From the NCBI GenBank assembly GCA_004294135.1, contig RDZY01000023.1, positions 1 through 56,962 on the forward strand: a stretch of DNA of 56,962 nucleotides, written 5' to 3'. A model generated the notes under the pieces. It was given only the letters and a program-made list of their open reading frames with translations. It was not told where the DNA came from and searched no databases. This DNA comes from Sphingobacteriia bacterium. Lineage in GTDB: Bacteria > Bacteroidota > Bacteroidia > Chitinophagales > Chitinophagaceae. Positions 45,001 to 54,578 of the stretch are shown in pieces. Position numbers and translations under genes: made by a program. Position 1 is the first letter of the stretch. The number at the start of each line of letters is the position of its first letter.

Positions 45001-45170
45001 AATTATAAGGTTTCTGTAAGTTACCCATCATTGCATTCAAATGCGCCAAATCAAGATGATCTTATTATTAACAGCAGTGGATAAACCGCTTTTATGAGCA
45101 AGTTTGTCAGTTTTTAAAAATTTGTACGGATATTGACATTTCAAATAACTCGCAACCTTACACTCCCTCT

Positions 45171-46961
45171 ATGCAACTACTGCTACAATACCTCAAACCT
45201 TATAAATGGTTAATTGCTTTGGCTCTTGTTCTTGCCGCCATGAACCAGTCTTTCTCCATGCTGGATCCCTATTTTTTTGGTAAGCTACTGGATCAATATG
45301 GCATGCACCCCTTGCAGACAGGCTATTTCAACCAATCCAAACAATTTGTTGCCACTGGCACCCGCACTGAATCGGAATTTATTTGGGGCGTTCTGGGCTT
45401 CTTAGGTATTTTAATAAGTGTTGCCATGGTATCTAGAATTGCCAAAGCTTTTCAGGACTATTTCAGCAATGTAATTGTGCAGAAATTTGGTGCTAAAATT
45501 TTTACCGATGGCCTGAAACACTCCATGCAATTGCCTTACCAAGAATTTGAAGACCAGCGCAGTGGTGAAACCCTATCCATCTTATCTAAAGTACGAACCG
45601 ATACTGAACGCTTTATTATTGCTTTTATAAATGTGCTTTTCAGTATTCTGGTAGGCATTGTATTTATATCGGTGTATTCATTTCGATTGCATTGGAGTAT
45701 CATGCCCATTTATGCAGTAGGCATTGTATGTTTATCGGTGTTGACCAGTTTCTTAAGCAAACGCATCAAAGCCATTCAAAAAGATATTGTAAAAGAAACC
45801 ACTACCCTTGCAGGTACTACCACTGAAAGTCTCCGAAATATTGAACTCGTAAAAAGTTTGGGGTTGACTGACCAAGAAATCAATCGCCTCAATAAAAATA
45901 CCTATAAAATTTTAGGACTTGAACTGCGTAAAGTAAAAAGTATTCGTTCACTCAGTTTTGTACAAGGCACTTTTGTAAACCTGCTCAGACAAATTATTAT
46001 GTTCACTTTATTGTGGTTGGTCTTTCAAGGAAAACTAACGGCTGGTGAAGTAATGACCTTGACTTTTTATTCCTTTTTTATCTTTGGTCCTTTGCAAGAA
46101 ATAGGTAATATTATTCTGGCTTATAGAGAAGCAGAAGCATCGCTGAATAATTTTCATACCTTAATGCAGAAGCCATCAGAGGCCAAGCCCATCAACCCAA
46201 AAAATATTGGAATTATTAGCACTTTAACTTTCAACGATATTTATTTCAAACACAATACATCTAAATACTATGCATTAGATGGTATTAGTTTCAATGCCAA
46301 AAAAGGAGAAACCATTGCATTTGTAGGCCCGTCAGGAGCTGGTAAAAGTACGTTGGTAAAAATGCTGGTGGGCTTATACAACCCAGAGCAAGGTGCAGTG
46401 GAATACAACGGAATCAATAGCAAAGACATCAACTTAGATGAGTTGCGCAACCAGATTGGTTTTGTAACACAAGACACGCAATTGTTTGCAGGTACCATTA
46501 GAGAAAATCTTTTATTCGTATGCCCCAATGCCAGCGATGCCGAAATAATAGAAGCCCTGCACAAGTCTAGTTGCGACAACTTATTACAGCGCGCCGAAAA
46601 CGGTATTGATTCTATGATTGGTGAAGGGGGGCTGAAACTAAGTGGTGGTGAAAAGCAGCGACTGTCAATTGCAAGGGCATTGATCAGACATCCACAATTG
46701 CTTATTTTTGATGAAGCCACTTCTTCACTTGATAGTATTACCGAAGAAGAAATTACCAATACCATTCGCAGCATCTCTTCTTTAAAAGAGCAGATTACAG
46801 TAATGATTGCGCATAGGCTTAGTACCATCATGCACGCAGATAGGATTTATGTGCTTGAAAAAGGCAAAGTGGTAGAAACAGGAAACCACCATCAATTGCT
46901 AGAAGAGAAAGGTTTGTATTATGCCATGTGGAGGCAGCAGATTGGAGAACGAAAAGCTTGA
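45171..46961 (+). CDS. ABC exporter (fused permease-ATPase)
   Basis: The 596-residue protein has six predicted membrane helices in the first about 320 residues, then the ATPase with Walker A VGPSGAGKSTLVKML, signature LSGGEKQRLSIA, Walker B LLIFDEATSSLDS and the His of HRLST. It works as a homodimer or half-transporter heterodimer. The substrate is unknown; such exporters handle lipids, drugs or peptides. It is convergent with the korA-type gene by 12 bp. Confidence 0.94.
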   Translation: MQLLLQYLKPYKWLIALALVLAAMNQSFSMLDPYFFGKLLDQYGMHPLQTGYFNQSKQFVATGTRTESEFIWGVLGFLGILISVAMVSRIAKAFQDYFSNVIVQKFGAKIFTDGLKHSMQLPYQEFEDQRSGETLSILSKVRTDTERFIIAFINVLFSILVGIVFISVYSFRLHWSIMPIYAVGIVCLSVLTSFLSKRIKAIQKDIVKETTTLAGTTTESLRNIELVKSLGLTDQEINRLNKNTYKILGLELRKVKSIRSLSFVQGTFVNLLRQIIMFTLLWLVFQGKLTAGEVMTLTFYSFFIFGPLQEIGNIILAYREAEASLNNFHTLMQKPSEAKPINPKNIGIISTLTFNDIYFKHNTSKYYALDGISFNAKKGETIAFVGPSGAGKSTLVKMLVGLYNPEQGAVEYNGINSKDINLDELRNQIGFVTQDTQLFAGTIRENLLFVCPNASDAEIIEALHKSSCDNLLQRAENGIDSMIGEGGLKLSGGEKQRLSIARALIRHPQLLIFDEATSSLDSITEEEITNTIRSISSLKEQITVMIAHRLSTIMHADRIYVLEKGKVVETGNHHQLLEEKGLYYAMWRQQIGERKA

Positions 46962-46973
46962 TAGTATTCGCCC

Positions 46974-48833
46974 TTAATCCTTCAACATTTGGCTGATTTT
47001 ATCTACCAACTCACCTTTGGTAATGGGTACTCCCATAATTTTATTATAGGCTTTCGCATCTACCATAAATTGGTCGCGGATAATTTTTATCAATTGTCCA
47101 TTGTTGATTTCTGGTATCAGCACCTGATCAAAAGCAGCAATAATATCACCCAAATTTTTAGGGAATGGTCGCATATAACGGATATGGGCGTGACTCACAG
47201 CGTGGCCTTCTGCCTGTAATTCCAATACAGCACTCTTAATTGCGCCATAGGTTGAACCCCATCCAATCACCAATATTTTACCAGTTTCAGGGCCGCTATC
47301 AATGGTTTGTAAAGGAATATAATCGGCTATCATATCTACTTTTGCTTGACGAGTTTTCACCATATGCTGGTGGTTCTCTGCATCATAGCTGATATTGCCC
47401 GTGATATCTTGTTTTTCCAATCCACCAATTCTATGTTCCAGCCCAGGTGTACCCGGAACAGCCCAAGGACGAGCTAGTTTTTCATCGCGTTTGTAAGGAA
47501 GGTACTTGTCTTCATCTTTCGCCAATGCTTGCTTAAACACCACTTTAATAGGGGTTAAATCGGCACTTTGCGGAAACTTCCAAGGCTCTGCGCCATTGGC
47601 AATATAGCCATCACTCAACAAAATTACAGGTGTCATATGCTCTACTGCAATTCGCACCGCTTCATAAGCAACGTCAAAACAATCGCTCGGTGTAGATGAT
47701 GCTATGATGGGCATGGGACATTCCCCATTTCTGCCATAATAGGCCTGCATTAAATCGCTTTGTTCGGTCTTTGTAGGTAAGCCAGTAGAGGGTCCACCGC
47801 GTTGAATATTTATAATCAACAGCGGAATCTCTAACATTACAGCCAGCCCCATTGCTTCGGTCTTTAAAGCCATGCCGGGACCAGAAGTGGTGGTGATACC
47901 TAAAGAACCACCATAAGCTGCGCCAATTGCGGCGGTAATACCCGCAATTTCATCTTCGGCTTGAAAAGTACGGATACCAAAAGTTTTGTACTTACTTAAA
48001 TCGTGCAGAATATCCGATGCAGGCGTAATGGGATAAGTTCCAAGAAAAATAGGTAGTCCACTTTTTTCGCTGGCGGCAATTAATCCCATACTCAAAGCTT
48101 GGTTACCCATGATGCTGCGGTATAGACCGGGTGCCATTTTGGCTTTTTCTACTGTATATCGAGTAGTGAAAGTCTCGGTAGTATCCCCATAATTATATCC
48201 TGCCTGAAGCACTTTAATATTACTCTGTAAAATATTTTCTTTCTTGCCAAATTTCTCCTGTAAAAAGTCGATCGTATTATCGAGTTTTCTGTTGTACATC
48301 CAATAAATAAAGCCCAGTACAAACATATTCTTAGCCCGATCTCTTTCTTTGGTACCCAAATCGGTGAATTCTTTCAGTGCCTCGCGGGTAAGTTTGGTGA
48401 CGTCAATTTTAATCAATTCAAAAGCATCAAGGCTTCCATCTTCCAATGGGTTAATTCCATCGGGATAATTGGCCAGTCGCAAATTCTTTGCATCAAATCC
48501 ATCAATATTGGCGATGATTTTTCCGCCAGGCTTGATGGCTTTTAAGTTCACTTTTAAAGCAGCCGCATTCATGGCTACCAATACATCGGCTATATCACCC
48601 GGTGTAAATACTTTATTGGAAGAGAAATGCAACTGAAAACCACTTACACCGGGGAGGGTTCCTATTGGAGCACGGATCTCGGCAGGGAAATCAGGGAAAG
48701 TAGCCAAGTCAATCCCCAACATGGCCGTATTATTGGTAAATTGTTGTCCCGTTAATTGCATTCCATCTCCACTATCTCCTGCAAATTTGATTACCACATT
48801 CTGTAAAATTGCTGCTGTATTATTCATCGCCAT
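46974..48833 (-). CDS. korA: 2-oxoacid:acceptor oxidoreductase, fused gamma/alpha subunit (KorA type)
   Basis: The product oxidises a 2-oxoacid (probably 2-oxoglutarate) to the acyl-CoA with ferredoxin. The N-terminal gamma domain starts KFAGDSGDGMQLTGQQF (about 15-200), followed by the alpha/pyrimidine-binding domain (IFLGTYPITPASDILHDLS, AEDEIAGITAAIGAAYGG, TTTSGPGMALK). The frame opens to 48917, but ATG 48833 or 48827 fits homologs. The TPP-binding beta subunit KorB normally follows in Bacteroidota and is not adjacent here. Confidence 0.88.
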   Translation of the reverse strand: MAMNNTAAILQNVVIKFAGDSGDGMQLTGQQFTNNTAMLGIDLATFPDFPAEIRAPIGTLPGVSGFQLHFSSNKVFTPGDIADVLVAMNAAALKVNLKAIKPGGKIIANIDGFDAKNLRLANYPDGINPLEDGSLDAFELIKIDVTKLTREALKEFTDLGTKERDRAKNMFVLGFIYWMYNRKLDNTIDFLQEKFGKKENILQSNIKVLQAGYNYGDTTETFTTRYTVEKAKMAPGLYRSIMGNQALSMGLIAASEKSGLPIFLGTYPITPASDILHDLSKYKTFGIRTFQAEDEIAGITAAIGAAYGGSLGITTTSGPGMALKTEAMGLAVMLEIPLLIINIQRGGPSTGLPTKTEQSDLMQAYYGRNGECPMPIIASSTPSDCFDVAYEAVRIAVEHMTPVILLSDGYIANGAEPWKFPQSADLTPIKVVFKQALAKDEDKYLPYKRDEKLARPWAVPGTPGLEHRIGGLEKQDITGNISYDAENHQHMVKTRQAKVDMIADYIPLQTIDSGPETGKILVIGWGSTYGAIKSAVLELQAEGHAVSHAHIRYMRPFPKNLGDIIAAFDQVLIPEINNGQLIKIIRDQFMVDAKAYNKIMGVPITKGELVDKISQMLKD

Positions 48834-48995
48834 TTTTTGTGGCTGCGAAGGTACTATTTCTAGACAGGTTTTTTTCTGCCCTTTCGGCATCTTTTTATGG
48901 ATTTCCCCCTTTCGCAAGTAGTTCCAACCCCAAAAACATGCTTTTAAAGTTAAAAATGATCATACAAAAGCAGTTGGAATGAATTTTGTTTATTG

Positions 48996-49003
48996 TAAAT
49001 TTG
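48996..49003 (+). promoter_or_regulatory. Promoter -7 box of the Bax inhibitor-1 gene
   Basis: TAAATTTG fits TAnnTTTG, 21 bp before the ATG. A TTGG word about 18 bp upstream is a weak -33 candidate. Confidence 0.45.
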
Positions 49004-49024
49004 AAATAGAAAAATTTTAGCACT

Positions 49025-49792
49025 ATGGCAATTTTTAAATCGGGTAACCCTACCCTTACAGAGAAAATGTTCGATAAAAGTCAAGGACTAGACGCTGCAT
49101 CGCAAGGTGTGATGACGGTAAAAGGTTCTATGAACAAGTTCGGTTTTATGATGATCATGCTCATGGCTGGAGCTGTTTACAACTGGCATTTATTTGAAGA
49201 GATGAAGCAGGGCACCATGAATACTTTAATGATGGTGGGTATAATTGGTGGCTTAATTGCAGCAATTGGGATTATGTTTAAACCCAATTGGGCGCCAGTA
49301 TTGGCACCTATTTACGCCTTATTAGAAGGTTTATTTGTGGGCGGTATTTCTGCCATTATGAATGCAGCTTTTGCCGAAAAGTATCCAGGCCTAGTAATGC
49401 AGGCTGTTGGCCTCACTTTTGGCGTGGCACTGTCTATGTTCTTATTGTATAATTTTCGCGTAATTAAAGCTACTGAGCGTTTCAAATCAATTATCATGAT
49501 GGCCACTTTGGGCATTGGTATTTTTTACTTAATCACCATGGTATTGGGTTTTTTTGGCGTGAATGTGAGTTTTATGCGTGACAGTAGTATGTTGAGTATT
49601 GGTATTTCTTTATTCGTTGTAGCCATTGCCGCATTGAATCTTATTCTTGATTTTGATATGATTGAACAAGGCGCAGAAAGAGGAGCTCCTAAATTCATGG
49701 AATGGTATGGAGCTTTCGGATTAATGGTTACCATTGTTTGGTTGTATATTGAAATGCTAAAGCTGTTGAGTAAGTTGGGCAGTCGCGACTAA
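49025..49792 (+). CDS. Bax inhibitor-1/YccA-family membrane protein
   Basis: The 255-residue protein has seven hydrophobic helices (FGFMMIMLMAGAVYNWHLF, LMMVGIIGGLIAAIGIMF, FGVALSMFLLYNF, IGIFYLITMVLGFFG, ISLFVVAIAALNLIL and others) and the conserved acidic end LILDFDMIEQGAERGAPKFMEW. It belongs to the BaxI_1/YccA family, members of which may be pH-dependent Ca2+ leak channels. The physiological role in bacteria is not settled. Confidence 0.92.
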   Translation: MAIFKSGNPTLTEKMFDKSQGLDAASQGVMTVKGSMNKFGFMMIMLMAGAVYNWHLFEEMKQGTMNTLMMVGIIGGLIAAIGIMFKPNWAPVLAPIYALLEGLFVGGISAIMNAAFAEKYPGLVMQAVGLTFGVALSMFLLYNFRVIKATERFKSIIMMATLGIGIFYLITMVLGFFGVNVSFMRDSSMLSIGISLFVVAIAALNLILDFDMIEQGAERGAPKFMEWYGAFGLMVTIVWLYIEMLKLLSKLGSRD

Positions 49793-49812
49793 ACCTCTCT
49801 TTATATAATTTT

Positions 49813-49846
49813 AAAAAAACCCTTCCCACCAGTAAGGGTTTTTTTA
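49813..49846. terminator. Bidirectional-type terminator after the Bax inhibitor gene
   Basis: AACCCTT (49818-49824) pairs with AAGGGTT (49834-49840), preceded by a run of A and followed by a run of T, giving an extended A/T stem. Confidence 0.88.
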
Positions 49847-49897
49847 TATCACTGCCTTTTGAAATAACTTTAACTTAGCGCAGAAAATTAACAGCGC

Positions 49898-51898
49898 ATG
49901 GACTTTAACAGACAGTCATTCAGCAACGAAGAGTTGGTATATATATACAGAAATCTTTTGCTTCCTAGAATGATTGAAGAAAAAATGTTGGTACTATTGC
50001 GCCAAGGAAAAATAAGCAAATGGTTCAGTGGCATTGGTCAAGAAGCCATTTCAGTAGGCGCTACATTAGCATTAAAACCAGATGAGTGGATCATGCCTTT
50101 GCATAGAAATCTGGGGGTATTTACTGCTCGTCAAATGCCGTTGGAGAAATTATTCATGCAATGGCAGGGTAATAAAGCGGGTTATAGCAAAGGCCGGGAA
50201 CGCAGTTTTCATTTTGGCTCCAAGCCCTATCATATCTGCGGAATGATTTCTCATTTGGGCCCCCAATTGGCTATTGCAGATGGAGTGGCATTGGCTTATA
50301 AATTGCGCAATGAAGAAAAAGTATCCCTTGCTTTTTCGGGTGATGGCGGTACCAGCGAAGGTGATTTTCATGAGGCTTTAAATGTAGCGGCTGTTTGGAA
50401 TTTACCCGTAATTTTTGTGATTGAAAACAATGGCTATGGACTCAGCACGCCCGTTAATGAACAGTATCGTTGCGAAAATTTGGTGGACAAAGCAAAGGGC
50501 TATGGCATGGAAGGAGTTAAAATTGATGGCAATAATATTCTTACTGTTCTAGAAACCATTAAAGGTGTTCGAGACTATTGCATAAAAAACCAGCGACCTT
50601 ATTTAATTGAGTGCAGTACTTTTAGAATGCGTGGTCACGAAGAAGCCAGTGGCATTAAATATATTCCCAAAGATTTATTGGCAGAGTGGGGTAAGAAAGA
50701 TCCTATAAAAAAATATGAGCAGTTTTTACTGAATGAAAGAATTATTTCAGAAATGGATATTGCCGATATCCGTAATGAGTTTAAAAAATATATTGATGAT
50801 GAGCTGGCGTTGGCCAATCAAGCTACTGCAATGGTGGTAGATGAGGAGGAAGAGTTGGCGGATGTGTACGCGAAGAAGACAGTGGACGGTGGACCGTGGA
50901 CGGTGGATGGAGAGGAGACCGTGGGAGGAACCAGCCGAGAAGCGAGATTGATTGATGGTATTTCAGAAGGACTAAAGCAAAGTATGAAAACCCATGATAA
51001 CCTTGTATTGATGGGTCAAGACATTGCAGAATATGGTGGGGCTTTTAAAATAACAGAAGGCTTTGTAGCGCAATTTGGGAAAGATCGTGTTCGCAATACC
51101 CCTTTATGCGAAAGTGCCATTGTAGGTGCCTGCCTAGGAATGAGTCTCGAAGGATACAAAACCGTTATGGAAATGCAGTTCGCAGATTTTGTAACCGTTG
51201 GGTTTAACCAGATTGTAAATAACCTTGCTAAAATTCATTATAGGTGGGGGCAAAACGCTGATGTGGTAATTCGTATGCCTACAGGTGGTGGCGTAGGTGC
51301 AGGGCCTTTTCATTCACAAAGCAATGAAGCTTGGTTTACCCATGTACCCGGATTGAAAATAGTTTATCCCTCCAATCCACGAGACGCAAAAGGCTTGCTT
51401 ATTGCTGCCATCAATGATCCCAATCCCGTACTCTATTTTGAACACAAAGCACTCTATAGAAGCATCAGCGGTGAACTGCCTTCCAACTACTATGAAGTTG
51501 AAATTGGTAAAGCAGCCATTGTTCAAGAAGGAGATGATATTGCTGTAATTACTTATGGCGCTGCGGTGCATTGGGCTACAGAATACCAATTGGAACATCC
51601 AGAAATATCGCTGCATATTATTGACCTAAGAACTTTATTGCCACTAGATTATGAGGCTATTAAAGTAGCCGTTAAAAAAACAGGCAAAGTACTCTTGTTG
51701 CATGAAGACAGTCTGATGGGTGGCATTGGCGGAGAAATCAGCGCATGGATTAATGAACACTGTTTTGAATTACTTGATGCGCCAGTATTGCGATGCGCAT
51801 CACTGGATACACCCATTCCCTTCAACCTAGAATTGGAGAAAAACTTTATGGCCAAAAGCAGATTAGCAGCAAAAATTGACCAATTAATTCACTATTAA
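49898..51898 (+). CDS. Fused alpha/beta E1 component of a branched-chain or pyruvate-type 2-oxoacid dehydrogenase
   Basis: The 666-residue protein joins an E1-alpha half with the TPP motif (FSGDGGTSEGDFHEALN ... VIENNGYGLSTP) and an E1-beta half (NLVLMGQDIAEYGGAFKITEGF, RMPTGGGVGAGPFHSQS, LLLHEDSLMGGIGGEISAW). Such fusions are typical of Bacteroidota. The linker at about residues 325-345 (TVDGGPWTVDGEETVGG) is encoded by a GTGGACGGT-type repeat at 50877-50927. E2 and E3 genes are not in the window, and the branched-chain versus pyruvate substrate is uncertain. Confidence 0.9.
   Translation: MDFNRQSFSNEELVYIYRNLLLPRMIEEKMLVLLRQGKISKWFSGIGQEAISVGATLALKPDEWIMPLHRNLGVFTARQMPLEKLFMQWQGNKAGYSKGRERSFHFGSKPYHICGMISHLGPQLAIADGVALAYKLRNEEKVSLAFSGDGGTSEGDFHEALNVAAVWNLPVIFVIENNGYGLSTPVNEQYRCENLVDKAKGYGMEGVKIDGNNILTVLETIKGVRDYCIKNQRPYLIECSTFRMRGHEEASGIKYIPKDLLAEWGKKDPIKKYEQFLLNERIISEMDIADIRNEFKKYIDDELALANQATAMVVDEEEELADVYAKKTVDGGPWTVDGEETVGGTSREARLIDGISEGLKQSMKTHDNLVLMGQDIAEYGGAFKITEGFVAQFGKDRVRNTPLCESAIVGACLGMSLEGYKTVMEMQFADFVTVGFNQIVNNLAKIHYRWGQNADVVIRMPTGGGVGAGPFHSQSNEAWFTHVPGLKIVYPSNPRDAKGLLIAAINDPNPVLYFEHKALYRSISGELPSNYYEVEIGKAAIVQEGDDIAVITYGAAVHWATEYQLEHPEISLHIIDLRTLLPLDYEAIKVAVKKTGKVLLLHEDSLMGGIGGEISAWINEHCFELLDAPVLRCASLDTPIPFNLELEKNFMAKSRLAAKIDQLIHY
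50877..50927 (+). repeat. GTGGACGGT dispersed repeat translated in the E1 linker, copy b
   Basis: Between the alpha and beta halves the coding DNA reads GTGGACGGTGGACCGTGGAC and continues in the same style to 50910, then a GACCGTGGG word. This is low-complexity and unlike the rest of the gene. The GACAGTGGACGG start matches intergenic copies a (10363-10393) and c (33882-33910, reverse strand). It is in frame and adds about 17 residues without a known domain. Confidence 0.6.
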
Positions 51899-51912
51899 TT
51901 TTCAACAACCCC

Positions 51913-53451
51913 ATGTACACAAGATTAATTTTAATACTGGCAGCCTCCCTTTTTCAGTCGCAAATATTTGCCCAAAGCAATCCCAATATTGGATATGCAC
52001 CTCCTTTTTTTGCAGATACTGCTCGTGCTACAAAAATTAAATCATTGGCGCCAATCATTCAAAAAATGTATGCTGATTATGCACTGGCCAATCATTTGCC
52101 CGGCTATGCTTATGGCATTGTGGTTGATGGTGAATTATTGGTATCTGGTGCGGGTGGCTTTACCGATATCAGTAAAAAAATAAATGCCAATACCCGCTCT
52201 ATGTTCAGAATAGCTTCTATGAGTAAAAGCTTTACTGCTATGGCTATCATAAAACTTCGCGATGATGGCAAACTGAAATTAGACGACCCAATATCAATGT
52301 ATATTCCTGCATTAAAAGCACAAAAACTTACCAACGATGCCGCTGAAATTACCATCAGAGAATTGATGACGCACGCAGCCGGATTTCCGGAAGACAATCC
52401 TTGGGGCGACCGACAGTTAGCCGATACCGAAGAGGATTTGATAGCACTTTTTAAAAAAGGCCTCTCTTTTTCTAATGTGAACGGAACAGTCTATGAATAC
52501 AGTAATGTGGGCTTTGCTACATTGGGGCTTCTTATTAAAAAAGTAACGGGCATTTCATACAATGAATATATTGAACAAAATATTTGGAAAAGATTGGGTA
52601 TGCAAGCTTCTTGGGAATACAGTAAAGTGCCCGAAACTCAATTGGCAAAAGGATATAGATGGATGAATCAAAATTGGAAAGAAGAAGCATTATTACACGA
52701 TGGTATTTATGGAGCTATGGGTGGCATGATCAGTTCCATTGAATCGTTTAGCAAATACCTTGCCTTGCACCAACAGGCATGGCCAGCAAGAAATGAGGAA
52801 GAAAATATGATTATCAAAAGAAGTTCTTTGCGCGAAATGCACCAAGCTTGGCGATTCAATACATTAAACCCGCTGTATAAATATTCGGATGGAAGAAATT
52901 GTGCAGTGGTAAACGCATATGGTTATGGACTAGCTATCATGCGCGATTGTGATAATAAGGTAATAGTGGGACATAGTGGTGGCCTACCCGGATTTGGCAG
53001 TAACTGGCGCTTTATGCCCGATTATGGGATTGGATTAATGTTCTTTGCCAATCTTACCTATGCTCCTACAGCCGCCTTTAATACTCGAGTAATAGATACA
53101 CTGCTAAAACTGGCTGCACTTAAACCAAGAGCGCTTAATGCATCGTCCATTTTACGACAAAGAAAAAATGAGTTGGTAAAATTATTACCCTCATTTAATG
53201 GAGCAGTTCAATCAGAAATTTTTGCAGAGAATTTTTTTATGGATTATGATACTGACTCGTTAAAGCAGCAGGCAATCGGTATTTATAAAAGCATTGGAAA
53301 AATTATTTCTATCGGTGAAATCATACCAGAGAACCAGTTAAGGGGCAGCTTTACCATTAATGGAGAAAAAGGAAAAGCAATGGTTTTTTTCACCCTCACA
53401 CCCGAGAATCCAGCATTGATACAAGAATACAATATTAGGTTATTGAACTAG
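51913..53451 (+). CDS. Serine hydrolase of the class C beta-lactamase/penicillin-binding family
   Basis: The 512-residue protein has a signal peptide (ILAASLFQSQIFAQ). The active-site SxxK is in RIASMSKSFTAMA, the YxN in YEYSNVGFATL, and the third motif is VGHSGGLPGF. Members act as peptidases, esterases or DD-peptidases and rarely as true beta-lactamases. A C-terminal domain of about 100 residues follows the catalytic core. It starts 15 bp after the E1 gene. Confidence 0.9.
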   Translation: MYTRLILILAASLFQSQIFAQSNPNIGYAPPFFADTARATKIKSLAPIIQKMYADYALANHLPGYAYGIVVDGELLVSGAGGFTDISKKINANTRSMFRIASMSKSFTAMAIIKLRDDGKLKLDDPISMYIPALKAQKLTNDAAEITIRELMTHAAGFPEDNPWGDRQLADTEEDLIALFKKGLSFSNVNGTVYEYSNVGFATLGLLIKKVTGISYNEYIEQNIWKRLGMQASWEYSKVPETQLAKGYRWMNQNWKEEALLHDGIYGAMGGMISSIESFSKYLALHQQAWPARNEEENMIIKRSSLREMHQAWRFNTLNPLYKYSDGRNCAVVNAYGYGLAIMRDCDNKVIVGHSGGLPGFGSNWRFMPDYGIGLMFFANLTYAPTAAFNTRVIDTLLKLAALKPRALNASSILRQRKNELVKLLPSFNGAVQSEIFAENFFMDYDTDSLKQQAIGIYKSIGKIISIGEIIPENQLRGSFTINGEKGKAMVFFTLTPENPALIQEYNIRLLN

Positions 53452-54508
53452 GTTGAATGCGTTTGATTTGTTTGTTCATGATGTAAAAAAATAGGGGTGG
53501 TATATGTGCCAGAATCATCATGCCAGGATAGCCTGTTGGCATTTGCGGTGCATCATCGTGGTGTTTAAGAACCTGGTATTTTCTGCTGGCCAAATAATGG
53601 TGATCACTGTGTCGGCTTAGTTCAAACAGTGTAAGTCGCCCAATAATATGATTGCTATTCCAACTATGGATAGGCAATGCACGCTCAAATTTACCCGGTG
53701 CAATTTCTTTTCTACGCAACCCATAGTGTTCAATATAATTTACAGATTCTAATAAGGCAATGCCCATAGCTGCAGCCAATAAATAAAAGCCGAGTATTTG
53801 CGTACCAAAAATAAAAGCAATCAATCCAATAAAAATAAATTGAATAAGGGTGTACTGAATCATTTCATGCTCCCAATTCCAAATAGAAAGCCCCTTCCGT
53901 TTTGCTTCTTTATTGGCAATTTCCCAGGCACCCAAGTAAGAGTAAAAAATAGTTCTGGGATAGAAAGCAAAAACAGATTCACCCAGTCGCGCACTTGCCG
54001 GATCCGCATCAGTGGCAACCCTTTTGTGATGCCCTTTATTGTGTTCAATAAAAAAGTGCATATAGAGGGAAGTGAGCAATAAAGCTTTGGCCAACAACTG
54101 TTCGAATTGATTGGCACGGTGACCCAATTCGTGGCCCACATTAATTCCAAAAATACCACAAAGCAACCCCATGCTCAGCACTCTTCCAGTAATATCAACA
54201 GCGGTTAATTCAGTAGATTTTAAAGAGGAGAGAAAAAAACCAAGTGAAATGAATTGACAAACAACAACAGCATATAAGAGAAAGTCGTAGCGCCGATCCG
54301 CACGAGCCAATTCTTCTTCTGCGGTGCTCAAATTCAGTTGATTGGGCGGAACCACCAATTCCAATAAGGGGATAAAAATATAAGCCCAAATCATGGGGAG
54401 AAAGCAGAGCCAGCCTTTGTTAGAAAAGGCAATACCAGCCAATAAGAAGACTATAAAAGAAGAACAAAATTTAAAAATCCGCCAATGCATACCATCGCTT
54501 TGGTTCAA
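53435..54508 (-). CDS. Alkane 1-monooxygenase-type membrane hydroxylase (AlkB family)
   Basis: The 357-residue membrane protein has the AlkB diiron histidine motifs in order: NVGHELGHRAN, FIEHNKGHHKRVAT, NYIEHYGLRR and ELSRHSDHHYLASRKYQ, the last typical of AlkB. It would hydroxylate terminal carbons of alkanes or fatty acyl groups using rubredoxin. No rubredoxin gene is nearby. ATG 54508 or 54490 (MHWRIF) may be the start. Its 3' end overlaps the convergent serine hydrolase gene by 17 bp. Confidence 0.85.
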   Translation of the reverse strand: MNQSDGMHWRIFKFCSSFIVFLLAGIAFSNKGWLCFLPMIWAYIFIPLLELVVPPNQLNLSTAEEELARADRRYDFLLYAVVVCQFISLGFFLSSLKSTELTAVDITGRVLSMGLLCGIFGINVGHELGHRANQFEQLLAKALLLTSLYMHFFIEHNKGHHKRVATDADPASARLGESVFAFYPRTIFYSYLGAWEIANKEAKRKGLSIWNWEHEMIQYTLIQFIFIGLIAFIFGTQILGFYLLAAAMGIALLESVNYIEHYGLRRKEIAPGKFERALPIHSWNSNHIIGRLTLFELSRHSDHHYLASRKYQVLKHHDDAPQMPTGYPGMMILAHIPPLFFYIMNKQIKRIQPSSIT

Positions 54509-54578
54509 GTTAGTTAAAATAGTTGAAAACCGAAAACAGTGGGGGCATAAGCCGCTCTAATTCAATGATAAAACAGGG

